Source: Bisporella sp. PMI_857 (Eukaryota; Ascomycota; Leotiomycetes; Helotiales; Helotiaceae). Taken from it: a stretch of 64,000 nt of DNA. The stretch is from positions 558,001 through 622,000 of the forward strand of contig JAJSPD010000001.1 in NCBI GenBank assembly GCA_021307315.1, read 5' to 3'. The stretch's first letter is position 1, and each line of letters opens with the position of its first letter. The notes under the pieces are model-generated. The model was not told the DNA's origin. It worked only from the letters and a program-made list of their open reading frames with translations, and ran no database searches. Below are positions 24,014-35,333 of the stretch, in pieces. The translations under genes were made by a program, and so were the position numbers.

Positions 24014-25410
24014 ATGAAGCAATCGCAATACAACGCGGCATCACAATGGTCTCAAGGACTATCTGAGTCTTTGATTATTACTGAAGACCTATTACCTCAA
24101 GGGCAACATTACCCGCTTTCAGATATACCAGACTCACAATCCGATTCTCTATCTTCCGAACTCGACCCCAGCTACGTTGGAGCTCGTGATCTCCGCAAAA
24201 TATCGGCTCAGAAGTCATCACGATGGCGAAGGTGTGTGAAGTGGAAGCCGCAACGGAATCATGTTTTCATCCTTTCTGGAATATTCATCTTCCTCCAAAT
24301 TGGAATTATGTATGTTCACTCCCGTCAGCCTATGCACGGCCCCTAACAATTATCGTTGCTTCATATATTTGAGCTGCTTCCTAACTGAGCCTCAGAGTCT
24401 GGTTTTCTCTTCTGACGGCGTTCATACGCCGCGTATCCCGTGCGCCATCACCGAAAACTGGAGTAACTCGTCTGATTGATAGTTTATCTCCTTCGGCCTC
24501 CATATTAGCTTCGCTGCGATCACAACGGTTTCCTCCTGACTTCACACGCGGCATACTTCCCATTCCCTGCCATAGCCATAATGATTACTGGAGAAATGCT
24601 CCACTGCTTGATGCTATGGCCGCAGGATGTACGAGCGTAGAAGTAGATATATGGGTCTCCGACCATTCTTCTAGAACTACAAATACCAGCGAGCTATACG
24701 TTAGCCACACCTCTAAGTCCTTAGAGGCTCGGCGTACCTTACGATCCATGTACCTTGACCCTTTGGTATACATCCTCGATCAATTCAATTTTAACGCAGA
24801 AAATAATGAAACAGAAAGTGGTATAGGAGTCTTCGACACAAGTTCCAACACCACACTCGTTCTTCTGCTTGACTTTAAAGACTCCTCACCCTTAACAGAC
24901 ATATGGACACTAGTCCAAACTCACCTCCAACCTCTCCGCGAAAAGAACTACCTCACATTTTATAACAGTACTTCAAGCACTCGAACCATACGGCCCCTCA
25001 CCATCGTTGCTTCCGGCAGTGCACCTTTCGAACTTATCGCTAACAACACTAGCAACCCACACCACGATATCTTTTACGACGCACCTCTTTCTGCTCTTCC
25101 CTCGGCCTTCTACAATACTACAAACTCTTACTACGCCTCCACCTCCTTACAAGCAACTGTAGGTAAGATCTGGTTTGGTCTTACTGGCAGCCAGAAAAGG
25201 AAGGTCAAAGCGCAGATCGAGGCAGCGAGGGATGCAGGGCTGCTGAGTCGCTACTGGGATACGCCAGGGTGGCTGATCAATGTCAGGGATAAGGTCTGGG
25301 AGCAGTTAATCCGATTGGGAGCGGATGTATTAAATGTTGATGAGTTAGGTACAGCAGCAAGGAGGAATTGGAGGCTTTGTTGGGCGGTGGGGTGGGGAAT
25401 TTGTGTTTGA
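24014..25410 (+). CDS. Aim6-like membrane-anchored PLC-type phosphodiesterase
   Basis: The protein resembles Aim6 (altered inheritance of mitochondria 6), a family with a phospholipase-C-like TIM-barrel fold and no well-defined reaction. Exons are 24014-24309 and 24396-25410 (436 aa). The 86-bp intron begins GTATGT. A polar N-terminus of about 82 residues leads to one membrane helix (83-108), so the catalytic domain is probably lumenal or extracellular. Active-site candidates are the CHSHNDYW motif (His158, Asn161) and the acidic pair in SVEVDIW, followed by YVSHT. This is the usual His-Asn-Glu-Asp pattern of glycerophosphodiester-type folds. Several N-x-S/T sequons fit a secretory location. 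An alternative in-frame start lies at 23987. Confidence 0.82.
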
Positions 25411-27322
25411 GCGCATTTCAAGCAAGACGTTGAGGACTTCAGGGTAGAAAAGGTGTAATGTAGGATATGCGGGGTGCCTGGTATTGGCCAAAACATGAGG
25501 GTTGCAAGAATACTATCACAGTCTTAACTTCTCAGAAACACAGTGATGTCGGCAGTGCTCGGTACTCGTTGGAGGTCTGCTGACTGGGAGCCTTGTTTCT
25601 GTAAATATATTAAGCGAGAAAATAGGGGTTTACAGTTGACTTACTCATTTAATTTGATTGGCTAGGTCGACTAACGGTCAGGCTTAGCACTGAAAATCGT
25701 GAATTACAATAAAACAAAGACCAGGAACCCGCAAGAATCCTTAACAACGTAATCCATATAATCAAGAAATAACGTACATGGCACAAAGTATGCCTATGAA
25801 TATGAGGAGTCATTCAAAGCGATGATTTGTTCTTGAAGTAAATCTGTAGGGTAGCCACCCGTTCACCCTCCTCCAAAGCGTGATCTATGGGATGGCGTAG
25901 CTAAATTACTAGTAGATGAAAAGCGCCATTTCCAGGTGTCCACAATGCTAATCCTTCAAGCCTCTCCACAAAAGATATGAGAGCCACTTTCCAAATTTTG
26001 AGACATGGCGACTCTAAGCCTTGTAGATCCCGCATAAACAGCTCCGTATCCTACTTGAAATTTTGAATGAGAGATGTCCCGCTTGAACGCTGTCAAGTGT
26101 AGGAATGTACTGGGAAGAGTTTAAGCTGATAGCACGGCTGCAGATGTCTCTACATGTTCAAGATGATTTTAGACGTGTTTGACATGTAAGCCACACACCG
26201 CCCCACTGTTGAAACTACGAGGTGGAAGCTGAATGGTGGGCTGACCTTACTGTAAATGCCTTCTGGGGTCCCTAAGCGACGCTCCGTGCCGATCATAACG
26301 TACGGCTATGTCGCTTGGCGTGAGATACACGTATTGTAAAGACGCAGCGAGGTTTCCGATTATGACATAACCCCCCCCCCCCCCCAATATAAATGCAGCC
26401 TTGAAATTCTGCATATTGGTCTAAAGAAACCCGTGCTAGGCAGAAAGTAGAATGATCGCTGCTTAAATCTACCGACTTTGGGATTGTGTAGACGGGTCGG
26501 AAAAGTGCCGGCATGTTGTTGGGCCTATAAACAGAACTCGTATGGGGCCAACCTACCACGATTAGGTTTTTGTGCTGGAGACAATTCACGACAAATGCTA
26601 GGTATTGTCAGGAGTCAGGAATTTATTAGTAATCAATGCATCGCCGCCTGAGCTGTCCAGACACAAGTGGTGCCTAAAGTACCGACGTGTCTGTTGCTAT
26701 ATCGCTGAAATATCAAATGCTAATACAGGAATTTTTGCGAAGCTGGCGGTCAGCAAAGAGCTTTACTCGTAAATTATATAAAAGTAGCTACAGCGTCTTT
26801 AAACCACTTAATAATCTCAAACCGCAAAAATCTCCAAGAAGGGCAGGGTGTTGGCTCGAACTTCTGGTAACGAAACCTAACTCCGCATCCAACTCCTTCA
26901 ACATGTCGTAAGCTTCACATCTGAGCAAACCCTATTAAAGCAGCCGCCACCTTACCAACGTAATACAAGCTCGAGAGGATACGGTTCCAAAATTTAATTC
27001 TAAAGCGGCCGGCTTGTGCATCCAAGCAGTCATGAAGCAAGTGGAACCCAAGGGGTGCCAATGCTAGTGTAAGATGCAGATCGTAGCGGGATAACTTGGA
27101 GGCTGTGAACCTATGGCAATTTTGCGCGACTTTCCCATGCTTCAATTCGTCTGTGCTTGACATCATACTTAGGCAGCACGCGACCTGGAATGATTCAGGG
27201 TTTAAGAGCATAAACTTATCAAAATCTCCGTCCAAGCAAACGGAGAATGGTTGTCGCTTCCATCGACTTCTAGAGCCTAATATCTTCACAAATACTATTT
27301 TATATAATTCAAGACTCCTGCG
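25411..27322. other. 1.9-kb intergenic region with a poly-C tract
   Basis: No gene is supported. A run of 15 C lies at 26371-26385. Short open frames (26293-26589, 26687-26911, 26915-27289, 27096-27374) overlap one another on both strands and match nothing. The right end must contain the promoter of the O-fucosyltransferase-like gene. Confidence 0.45.
26371..26385 (+). repeat. 15-bp poly-C homopolymer
   Basis: Fifteen consecutive C residues lie in AT-rich intergenic DNA. Length is likely to vary and may be miscalled. Confidence 0.9.
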
Positions 27323-28719
27323 ATGGTGTGCAGTGCACGCGCCAGGAATCTGGGCTTGGCCTACTCAGCTATAGCTTTGTTCATTCTGTTTTGTTACACG
27401 CAATGGGAAGATAGCCAGCCAGAATTCCTCATCAATGGAGGTTTGAGCGATTCCACTAGTGAGAATATCTCGTTATCGCGGGATGACTTTGTGGCAGCTG
27501 CGGTAGAATCGGCGATAGAAAATGATTTTGATGACAGCCCAATAAGGGAATTGTGCGATGCAACAGTTTGGGATCGCTCAGTGGTATTCTATTGCCATGG
27601 TGTGATAGGTGGTGTTGGTAAGTGAATCAGAACTATTCGGTTTATCTTCTTGACTCCTAATAATGTAAAGGAAATATAAAACAAGAGCTACTTCACTGCC
27701 TAAGATATGCAATCGACGCTGGCGCCGGGCTTATCCTTCCCGTTATCAATCTCAGATCACATAATGACTTGAGCAACCTCGAAAACGGAACAGCCCCGGT
27801 GGATTACCTCTTCGATCAAAATCTCTTTCTTAACAGACTTGGGAATGCGTGTCCTCGGATGCCCGTCTACAAGGATCTTGATGACCTGAAGACAGTTGGC
27901 CCCGTGACCGAGACGAAGTTGATTCATGTAGGAAAACTGCCTCACTGGCCAGGATTCCCAACTCTTTCAGCCCGCCAGCGAATCGAAGAGTTAAGAGCAC
28001 CAGTTGGACAGATCAGTTTGGTTCCTTTCGAAAGAATCTGGAGACACTTCCCAGTATGCCGCGATGGCGTAGACTTCGCCGATAACTTCGCCAACCTCCT
28101 CCCTCTCCGTGAAGATGTGTATCGTCTTGCAGCCACCGTTCTCTACGAGTTATCTGCTCGCTATCGCCTCTCTATCAATCCCTACACTCCTACTTCCGCA
28201 CCCTTTGCCCAGACCTTCATGGGCATACATCTACGTACCGCCAGCGACATCCTGCCATATTGGCTGGGCTATACCGACCAAGCCGCTTATTACATCTCCC
28301 GGATCCGCTCGTCAAGCTACCTCTCATCGCTGCCTGTAATTTATGTCGCCTCTGGAAATGCTACATCCATCCGCGACTTCTCTACAGAGCTACAATCCCT
28401 TCCTGCGCCTCGACCCGTAATCACAAAACAAGATCTCCTCTCGGGCGATGATCTCGCGGAGTTACAAAGCCTAACATGGGATCAGCAGGCTCTGGTTGAT
28501 CTCTTGGTGCTGAAACGCAGCGCGTTCTTCATGGGCATGGCTGATAGCTCGTTCGCGTGGATGATATCTAATGGGCGGAGGAAGTATAGTCGAGGTGGAA
28601 CATGCCAGTGGCCGTCTGGATATTGGAAGAGCAAGATCTGGGGAACGGCGTTTGAAGACGAGTTTTCGGATCTAATGGGTAATCATGGATATGGTTGGGA
28701 AAATAAAATGTGGCCTTGA
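27323..28719 (+). CDS. GDP-fucose protein O-fucosyltransferase-like type II membrane protein
   Basis: The protein looks like a Golgi or ER glycosyltransferase of the O-fucosyltransferase-like superfamily. Exons are 27323-27617 and 27671-28719 (447 aa), with a 53-bp intron. A single hydrophobic anchor (residues 10-26) follows a short basic tail, the type II layout of Golgi enzymes. Family-like motifs are HGVIGGVGNIKQELLHCLRY across the splice site, a GIHLRTASD segment (the conserved HLR of GDP-fucose-binding enzymes) and a late WDQQALVDLLVLKRSAFFMG followed by SSFAWM (C-terminal acceptor-binding region). The neighbouring Aim6-like gene offers no functional clue. The donor sugar and acceptor are inferred from the superfamily, and a different nucleotide sugar is possible. 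Confidence 0.72.
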
Positions 28720-31144
28720 GGCTGGTTGAGGCATAATGTTTTTTGTTTGTTTGATTAGAATTTTAGCATCAATTGATACCCTAGATTGTTTGACTACCTG
28801 CTATTCTCAGCAATCTTTAATACTCTTTAGTGTTTGTTTATTGTTTTAATACATCCAAGCCGCAGACTTTAGATGTAGAACCTTCACGGGAAATTCTGCC
28901 AATATTTGCTTCACTTTACGTTTTTCTTAATAAAAGTTTATAATTATATTAGCATGAGATTGCTATAATAAACGTAGTGTTGGTATAAGAACTCAATACA
29001 TTAATATTTTAACTGTGTATCGCTAAGACTAGCTTTGCCATGGTATAACGCATTATTTTGTATTACAAATATACACGAAGTCATAAAGTAAGAGTGTGAA
29101 ACGCACTAAACCAAGGGTTTTATAACTGTGCACAGTACGTAGTAACACTACGGCACAGTATGATATAATATAAGATTGCTAATTTTAATTGACGCACCTA
29201 TGCGAAATGACAATGTTATATTACAATGATTTAGGAGTCGATATATCATGATAATATTGTCGTTTTCACTGCATATTCTGTGATCTCGTCTTGAAATACT
29301 ATAACCCCTGACTTGTTTATCTAATAAACACTCTTACGGCTTTGCTTCCAGGGCCATGGAGATAGAATAGGATTCTCGGTGCAAAATTCCACATCGCGAG
29401 ACGCTGGCTCAAATAAATCTCAGCATACGCAAGGTTGAACCACACGCACATCCGGGATCTTTGGCCGAAGATCGTCAAACAGTTGGCTAAAGATTTAATG
29501 CCACCAGGGCCTCTTAAATCTCCTAACTAGGGAATTGTAATGAGGATACTACTAGCCATTCCCCATGGTTTTGGGCTTTTAGCACGGTTGTTCGAGTTTC
29601 TTTGAGAGGGGCCATGTGAAGGTTATATATCCTATTCATCCTTCTCCTTTACGGACGTCGCACCCACTATTCGCTTTTTACGCGCTGGCAAGCACATAGG
29701 CAAGATTATAATTCAGATGATCTTGAACCAAAGATTTCAGCCCCAGTGAGTACAGCCACTCTTTCGTTAGGCCGGGAGATCATGCTCATAAATAATTAAC
29801 GAAATGATCTGTGAAGCTCGAGACACAATCACTTGACGCGAAGTCTGGCACTGTCTGCTGAACCTCCCTTCTGGGATAGTCATTCCTAATATCATCCTTT
29901 GTTGCTGAACGCTGCGGCATTTTTAATACTCCGCCGGATGCTTTATGGCTACCACTGGTGTCACAGTATCTCAATCTATTCAACGCGATGGTGTAGCAAA
30001 TGGGATGTGTGCTGGTGGGGGTGCCCGTCCTAAGATGTTTTGAGCCTGTGACTATTACAGCATATTCGTGGTTTCGATCTGTATTTACAACTATATGTTC
30101 AAGCCTACTCTGTTATACGTAATTCCATCAGAAAATCGAGCGTAAATGGTCTTTCGATCCGAACTGTTGTTTGCTTCGTGAGTGTATCACGCTCATTTCT
30201 CGACGGTTGCATGTCTGGGTCAATAAATTATGTATCTGCACAACCTGATAGACTCAAAACTTACAAAATAAAGCACTGTAGATGTGCTATTGAGGCTGAG
30301 AGCGTGTGATTGGCTTGAGTGGAGATGATGTAAGTACAGGACGGTCCGCACCAGATGTGGCGGGTTGTTCCCCCGGCGCCAGTACTAGCTTCAGGGGTGT
30401 TTCAAACGCTAAAACCCCTTTTAAGGGGAAGTAACCGTTCACTGCCCATCTTATAAAGTTAACTAACAAGATAATGAAAGAATTATTACTATTTATATAC
30501 TCCCATGTACAATATTGCTCATCCTGTGCCCAGCCAGATACACACCCGCCTGGAGCACAGACTGTCGCCCTCTGGAATCCCATGATAAGGGCAAGTTTTA
30601 GTACTCCAATTAAATATTTTGCTTACACCATTCATCCTGACTATAAGTTTAAGAGCGTACTTTCTAACTCTCTGGCCTCAATCGCTTGAACGCTTATTAA
30701 TGCTATTTGCAAATTATTCTACGTCAATCAGATGAAATCTACTTGGCAAGGCTACACAGTGGAGATAAATTCCATGACTTCATCTAGTGTCGCATCTACG
30801 TCTGCAACATTTTCTTTTTTCCTCAATCGCACAGAATTTGTTGAACAATGATTGCTAATAGACAAGCCGACAATGTTGTACATGCCAATGTACCGATGCA
30901 GGACCGCGTCATCCTCCCCAATAGCATATTCCTATTTCGAAGCCTCCGATTTTCAAGATCAGCAAATCAATACAACATGGTAAAACCCCATTGGCCTTTA
31001 AGCTCCGAAAGCCTTGCCTCGTCGTTCTCATGAAGCTCTCGAAATGATATCAATTCCCACCTTTGAACGATAGTATCTTCTGGCCTGAATATTCAGTTCC
31101 CAACTATAAAACTTTTGTATATTTGATGGCAGTTTTGGCTGAGA
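28720..31144. other. 2.4-kb AT-rich region without genes
   Basis: The left part (28740-29300) is strongly AT-rich and dense in stops in all frames. Small open frames (29786-29983, 30287-30583, 30474-30689, 30848-31033) match no family. No terminal repeats or RNA genes were seen. Together with the relic to the right this is the most decayed part of the window. Confidence 0.45.
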
Positions 31145-32602
31145 ATGACGCCTAACAATGCAGTAAATGGAGTTACTACCACAGCAAATAGCTTCAATGG
31201 CGACGTCATCAGTCTGAAGAAATTGCTTGCGCAAGTTGATCATCTTCATTCTTTAATAGTCACACCAGTGATGCAGTATTATCGCAATCTGAACAAGGAA
31301 GTAGTCACAGATCCCTTCTTATATGTACTCTTCTTTTCCTTATGATAGTTTAGCATGATTGGCGCGTTGTTACTTCTGATCGATTCAGGAGCATTCTCAA
31401 CATGAGCCTATAGAGGCAGCTGACCTTGCTGCGTCGATAGGCATTGAGAAATCAGTGATATGTAAATCTGCACAGATATTAATTTATATAAGGCATTATG
31501 TTGAATTAAGTTGCTACGTATATTGAGATTGGCTGCTATGAATGGGTGGTGGAAGAAGCTAAGTCGGTTGTTTTCAAACAAAATGTCTATTCCCTCGTAT
31601 GCCTCAAAGAGGGCCTAGTGGAGTTATTCCGAATGAAATTAGTGTGTTATAGCCTTCCATCGCCAAAGCTAATTCCAGTTCAGCGTTGATAACCTAGTCG
31701 CTCTCATCAAGCTCCCCGAGAACTTCAGAACACACACTCAATGAGATGTCTAGGAAGACAAAACATCACCCTATGTTTTCGCCTGTGGCTTCGAAGGGAA
31801 AACGTATTTCGAGGCTCTATCCCACACAACCCGTCGACTCCGCTCGTTCAATGCAACCATGTCCTTCACCAAGCGTTCCTTTCCCATCCTCGGCATGTTT
31901 CATGGGCCTCTTTCAAAGATGTCGTGTAGAAAGCACTCGAACATCCATTCTTGGTCGATATTGCAGGAGGTAAAAACCATGTCCTGCTCGAGATCGCAAA
32001 AGAGGCTCCTGATGGCTTTGGCGCCAAGATCGTGCAGGATCGTGCCGATATGATTGCTGCACTGAAGCTAGAGGATATCCCATAGATTGAAGGAATAGCA
32101 TATGATTTCTTTGAGTCGCAGCCAGTCAAGAGTGTGTTGATTGGTAATATCTGTGGAGGCTAACACTGATCATACGGATAGATGCGCACTTTTACTTACT
32201 CCGTAGAGTCTTGCATGACATTTACGATCCGGTGTGCGTCAAGATTCTCAAGAATATCGCCGAGGCATGGGACAGACATTAAGGTTGATCATTTCTGACA
32301 TGCGTATGTACTTAGAAATCTTCAAAAGAAACGTTACAAGCGAACCTAGGGAGTGGTAGGCTAGTTTTGAGATCAGATTTACTGACGAGATGTATTGTAA
32401 TTGTCGTGCCAGATAAGACTGAAGTTGGGGGAGACAAAACAGTATACAAGATGGACCCCTCATGATGGCAATTAACAGTAAGGAAAGGACGAAGGCAGAC
32501 TTCAATGAGAATGCTGCTGCCGCAGGACTGGAGACCACTAAAGTCTGGAAATTCCCATATGGGACAAACGTAATGATTGAGTGTAAGCTCAAAAAGTCAT
32601 AG
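31145..32602 (+). pseudogene. Degenerate class-II O-methyltransferase
   Basis: This is the remnant of an S-adenosylmethionine-dependent O-methyltransferase, the type that modifies secondary metabolites. Recognisable pieces appear in order but in different frames. They are an N-terminal LKKLLAQVDHLH (from 31145), an AADLAASIGIEKSVI helix-turn-helix piece (about 31410), YFEALS and FPILGMF (31806-31903), and HPFLVDIAGGKNHVLLEIAK (about 31946), whose glycine-rich SAM loop has lost a glycine. An in-frame TAG lies at 32083-32085. Next come AHFYLLRRVLHDIYDP with the catalytic-histidine region, reached through a likely old intron ending near 32181, and a C-terminal FPYGTNVMIECKLKK ending at 32602. 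Frameshifts lie near 31803, 31920-31940, 32266 and 32456-32463. At least one internal region (31450-31700) is poorly preserved. The gene cannot make a working enzyme. Confidence 0.8.
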
Positions 32603-33488
32603 TTCTGTGAACAGGGAAATTGCAATATAGAATTTCCATTTGTGAGGTTGCGAGGCAGATAATTTATCACAGCTGTTAGACTTCTGGTGGCCGAGCAATC
32701 AAAGAGGTCCAGATTATGTTTCTATTTTGCTTTATCAGCAAGAACTTAGATCTTTCTTCTAGAAAATGAAATAGTTGACCAATGCTATGACAAACGATAG
32801 TCTTTAGTTGTGAGCAAACTTGCGTAGGCTAACTGATAGTTTAGCTGGAGATTGTGGTGTTGAGAGTATGTCTATCGTTGAGGATCTCCCCTTCCCAGAA
32901 TCCAGGCCCGCTCACAGCAATTACTGAATCAAAGCTTATTGCATACCATTATATCGTACAGCTGCGATTCAACCATGGACAACCAAGGTAGAGGTATTCG
33001 AGTTCCAGGGCCGGCCTCGTTCCGCAAGTACCTTGATTGGACTAATGCTTTCCTGACGAGGAAGCCTAAATTATTGAGTTGAATGTAACATAAGTGAGGG
33101 CAGTACGCCAGCCCTGGGAGACTATCGAAGACCTTTAGGGGGAAAAGAAAAACTAGAATAAGCGAGAGGTGATGCGAACACTTTTCACCACATGCATAGA
33201 CGTGGAATATGAAATCAAAGCATGAGCAAACTGAGATGCTTGCTTGGTAAGCGTGGCTCATAAATATTAGCTAAGCCAGCCATTCACCAATTCGTGTATA
33301 GTTATATCTACCCACTTCTTTCCCATCTATGTCTACTAGACAGAGCTGCCCATCTCATGTCATTGGATATTTGATCTTTTAAGCAAAAGCAATGCCCTAT
33401 CAAAAAATGTCGCTGAAAGCTCCTACAGGCTCGTATGACCGGCATTCCAGCGAATGCGAATAGCCAAAACCCTTGCAGGTAGCTGGGT
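32603..33488. other. Intergenic region between O-methyltransferase relic and NAD kinase
   Basis: I see no supported gene. The stretch 32930-33260 shows scattered short protein-like words on both strands with stops between them and may be further decayed coding sequence. The right edge is the NAD kinase 3' end. Confidence 0.4.
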
Positions 33489-35333
33489 CTACATGGCAAG
33501 CATGTTGCTCATTTGTCGTCTTAAGGGACTTGCACTTATACTACTCTCTTCCGAGCCGTAAAAGCCAGAGTCCGTATCGATATCCCACTCCACCTCTTCT
33601 TGCTTGTTCTCTTCCGCACCATCCCACCCTTTTTGCGTCGCGCCTCTGGTATTCCATTGCAGCGTTCGCGAGACGCTGTCAAACCAGTCATTCCCGGTCT
33701 TGACAACGGTAGGGAATGGGTATTGTGAGGCGGCGATAGTAACGTGATCTCCTTGTCGCAGCTCAACGCGGCCCTTGCCGTCAAAGGAACAATAAGCGGT
33801 CGCGCGAGAATTGCGTGGGATGGAAACGCGGAGGAGGAGCGTATCTGAGAGGATCATCGGCCGAAAGGAAAGGGTGTGCGGGCAGATGGGCGTAAGAAGG
33901 ATGGCAGGGATATCTGGGTGCACGAGAGAGCCGCCCGCCGATAGAGAGTAGGCGGTAGACCCGGTAGGGGTAGAGAAAATGCAGCCATCGGCTTGAACGA
34001 CAGTTAACAGCTCGTTGTCACCATACAGCTCAAGATTGGAGATGTAAGATGAAGGTCCCCTATCGATGACAAGCTCGTTTAGGACCTCATACTGTTCTGC
34101 TTCGTCCATCTCGTTGCCTTCTGCACCATCACGGTAAACAGTGCAAGTGAAACGCATACGAAGATTGACGCGCATGCCTTCTTCTCCCATCACCTTATTC
34201 AAGCTTTCTTTGAATTGGTCATACTTAAAGTTAGTCAGAAATCCCAAGCTGCCCAAACTGAATGACAGGATCGGGGGCACGATACGCTGAAACAACCAAG
34301 ACGTAAACAAAACTGTGCCATCTCCCCCAAGTGTCAGAACCAAGTCGAACTTTTCTGGTTGGCTCCAGCAGAGATCAGGTGTCCAGTACTTGAGAAGATG
34401 CTGGAATCGAGGTTGCTCTTCTAGCATTTGGGCTGCACCAAATCGCTTTGAATTCCGTAGTTTCGCGTCGACATAGACGGTTACACCCAGATCTGAACCA
34501 TAACGGGGAGTGCTCATCAGCCATTGTGCCAGATCCTTCGTCAGATGAACTAATTGGTTGTCTCTCGCTTTTGTGACGATCATAACGTTCCGCACCGCTC
34601 GCTTGATAGGTCGTCTCTGAAGTTGTTTGGAGACCTCTCGGACACCTGTTGCGGTCTGCATAAGTCGGGAATGTGACATGCCCTCATCTTGCTTTATCTC
34701 GTCCAACACCTTATCAATATCAACGGCGTCATCGAATCGTTGATGATAGAAACATGGCGATGTTAATGCAGCAAATCGCGGGGTATTAGGAGAATTTCTA
34801 TTTGCAAGATCCGACAAAGCCGCTGACAGTTTCTGCGAGGACGCCGTTCCTGGACGGTCACCCACTGGTGCTATCATGCTGGATAGTGTACCCGCCAATG
34901 ATAATCCGTGAGGATTGTTATTTCTTCTGACCGAGGCTAAAGCTTTCATCAATGTCTGCTGGGGAATTGATTCAACAGACAAGGCGTTCTTGCGGTGGCC
35001 TGGCTTGAAGACAGTGGTGGCTTTTGAGGGAAATAAGGGTGATGAAGGTAATGAAGTCGTATCGTTTGAAGAATTCTCTACTGGTGTAGAAGTGGAGAAA
35101 GAGGGATGGGAGGCATCCTTATCACCGTCGTCCGAGGGATGGGTTGTGGTATTCAAGGATCCAAGTTGTTGGGCGTATTCTCGAGCAAACGAATCACCTA
35201 TTTTGGGTATAGAGCATCCATTTGTGCTGGCAGAAGCAGTTTGTGGATCACCTTCCTCAATAGTTCGTAAAGGGAGGTTATGGAACTTTGTGAGAGCGGG
35301 ATGAATTGAAGTTGGAGAACGGATGTCCGACAT
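33489..35333 (-). CDS. ATP-NAD kinase (Utr1/Pos5 family)
   Basis: NAD kinase phosphorylates NAD(H) at the 2' hydroxyl to make NADP(H). One uninterrupted exon encodes 614 aa from the ATG at 35333. The first 200 residues are Ser/Thr/Pro-rich and probably regulatory. The catalytic core has the GGDG motif at 336-339 (LVLTLGGDGTVLF), the conserved NE pair at 419-420, and the Gly-rich loop STPTGSTAYSLSAGGS at 454-469. These are the three signatures of the family. No mitochondrial presequence is evident, so a cytosolic Utr1-like role is most likely. The acidic C-terminal tail of about 70 residues (KQEEVEWDIDTDSG) is an extension relative to bacterial enzymes. Confidence 0.95.
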   Translation of the reverse strand: MSDIRSPTSIHPALTKFHNLPLRTIEEGDPQTASASTNGCSIPKIGDSFAREYAQQLGSLNTTTHPSDDGDKDASHPSFSTSTPVENSSNDTTSLPSSPLFPSKATTVFKPGHRKNALSVESIPQQTLMKALASVRRNNNPHGLSLAGTLSSMIAPVGDRPGTASSQKLSAALSDLANRNSPNTPRFAALTSPCFYHQRFDDAVDIDKVLDEIKQDEGMSHSRLMQTATGVREVSKQLQRRPIKRAVRNVMIVTKARDNQLVHLTKDLAQWLMSTPRYGSDLGVTVYVDAKLRNSKRFGAAQMLEEQPRFQHLLKYWTPDLCWSQPEKFDLVLTLGGDGTVLFTSWLFQRIVPPILSFSLGSLGFLTNFKYDQFKESLNKVMGEEGMRVNLRMRFTCTVYRDGAEGNEMDEAEQYEVLNELVIDRGPSSYISNLELYGDNELLTVVQADGCIFSTPTGSTAYSLSAGGSLVHPDIPAILLTPICPHTLSFRPMILSDTLLLRVSIPRNSRATAYCSFDGKGRVELRQGDHVTIAASQYPFPTVVKTGNDWFDSVSRTLQWNTRGATQKGWDGAEENKQEEVEWDIDTDSGFYGSEESSISASPLRRQMSNMLAM

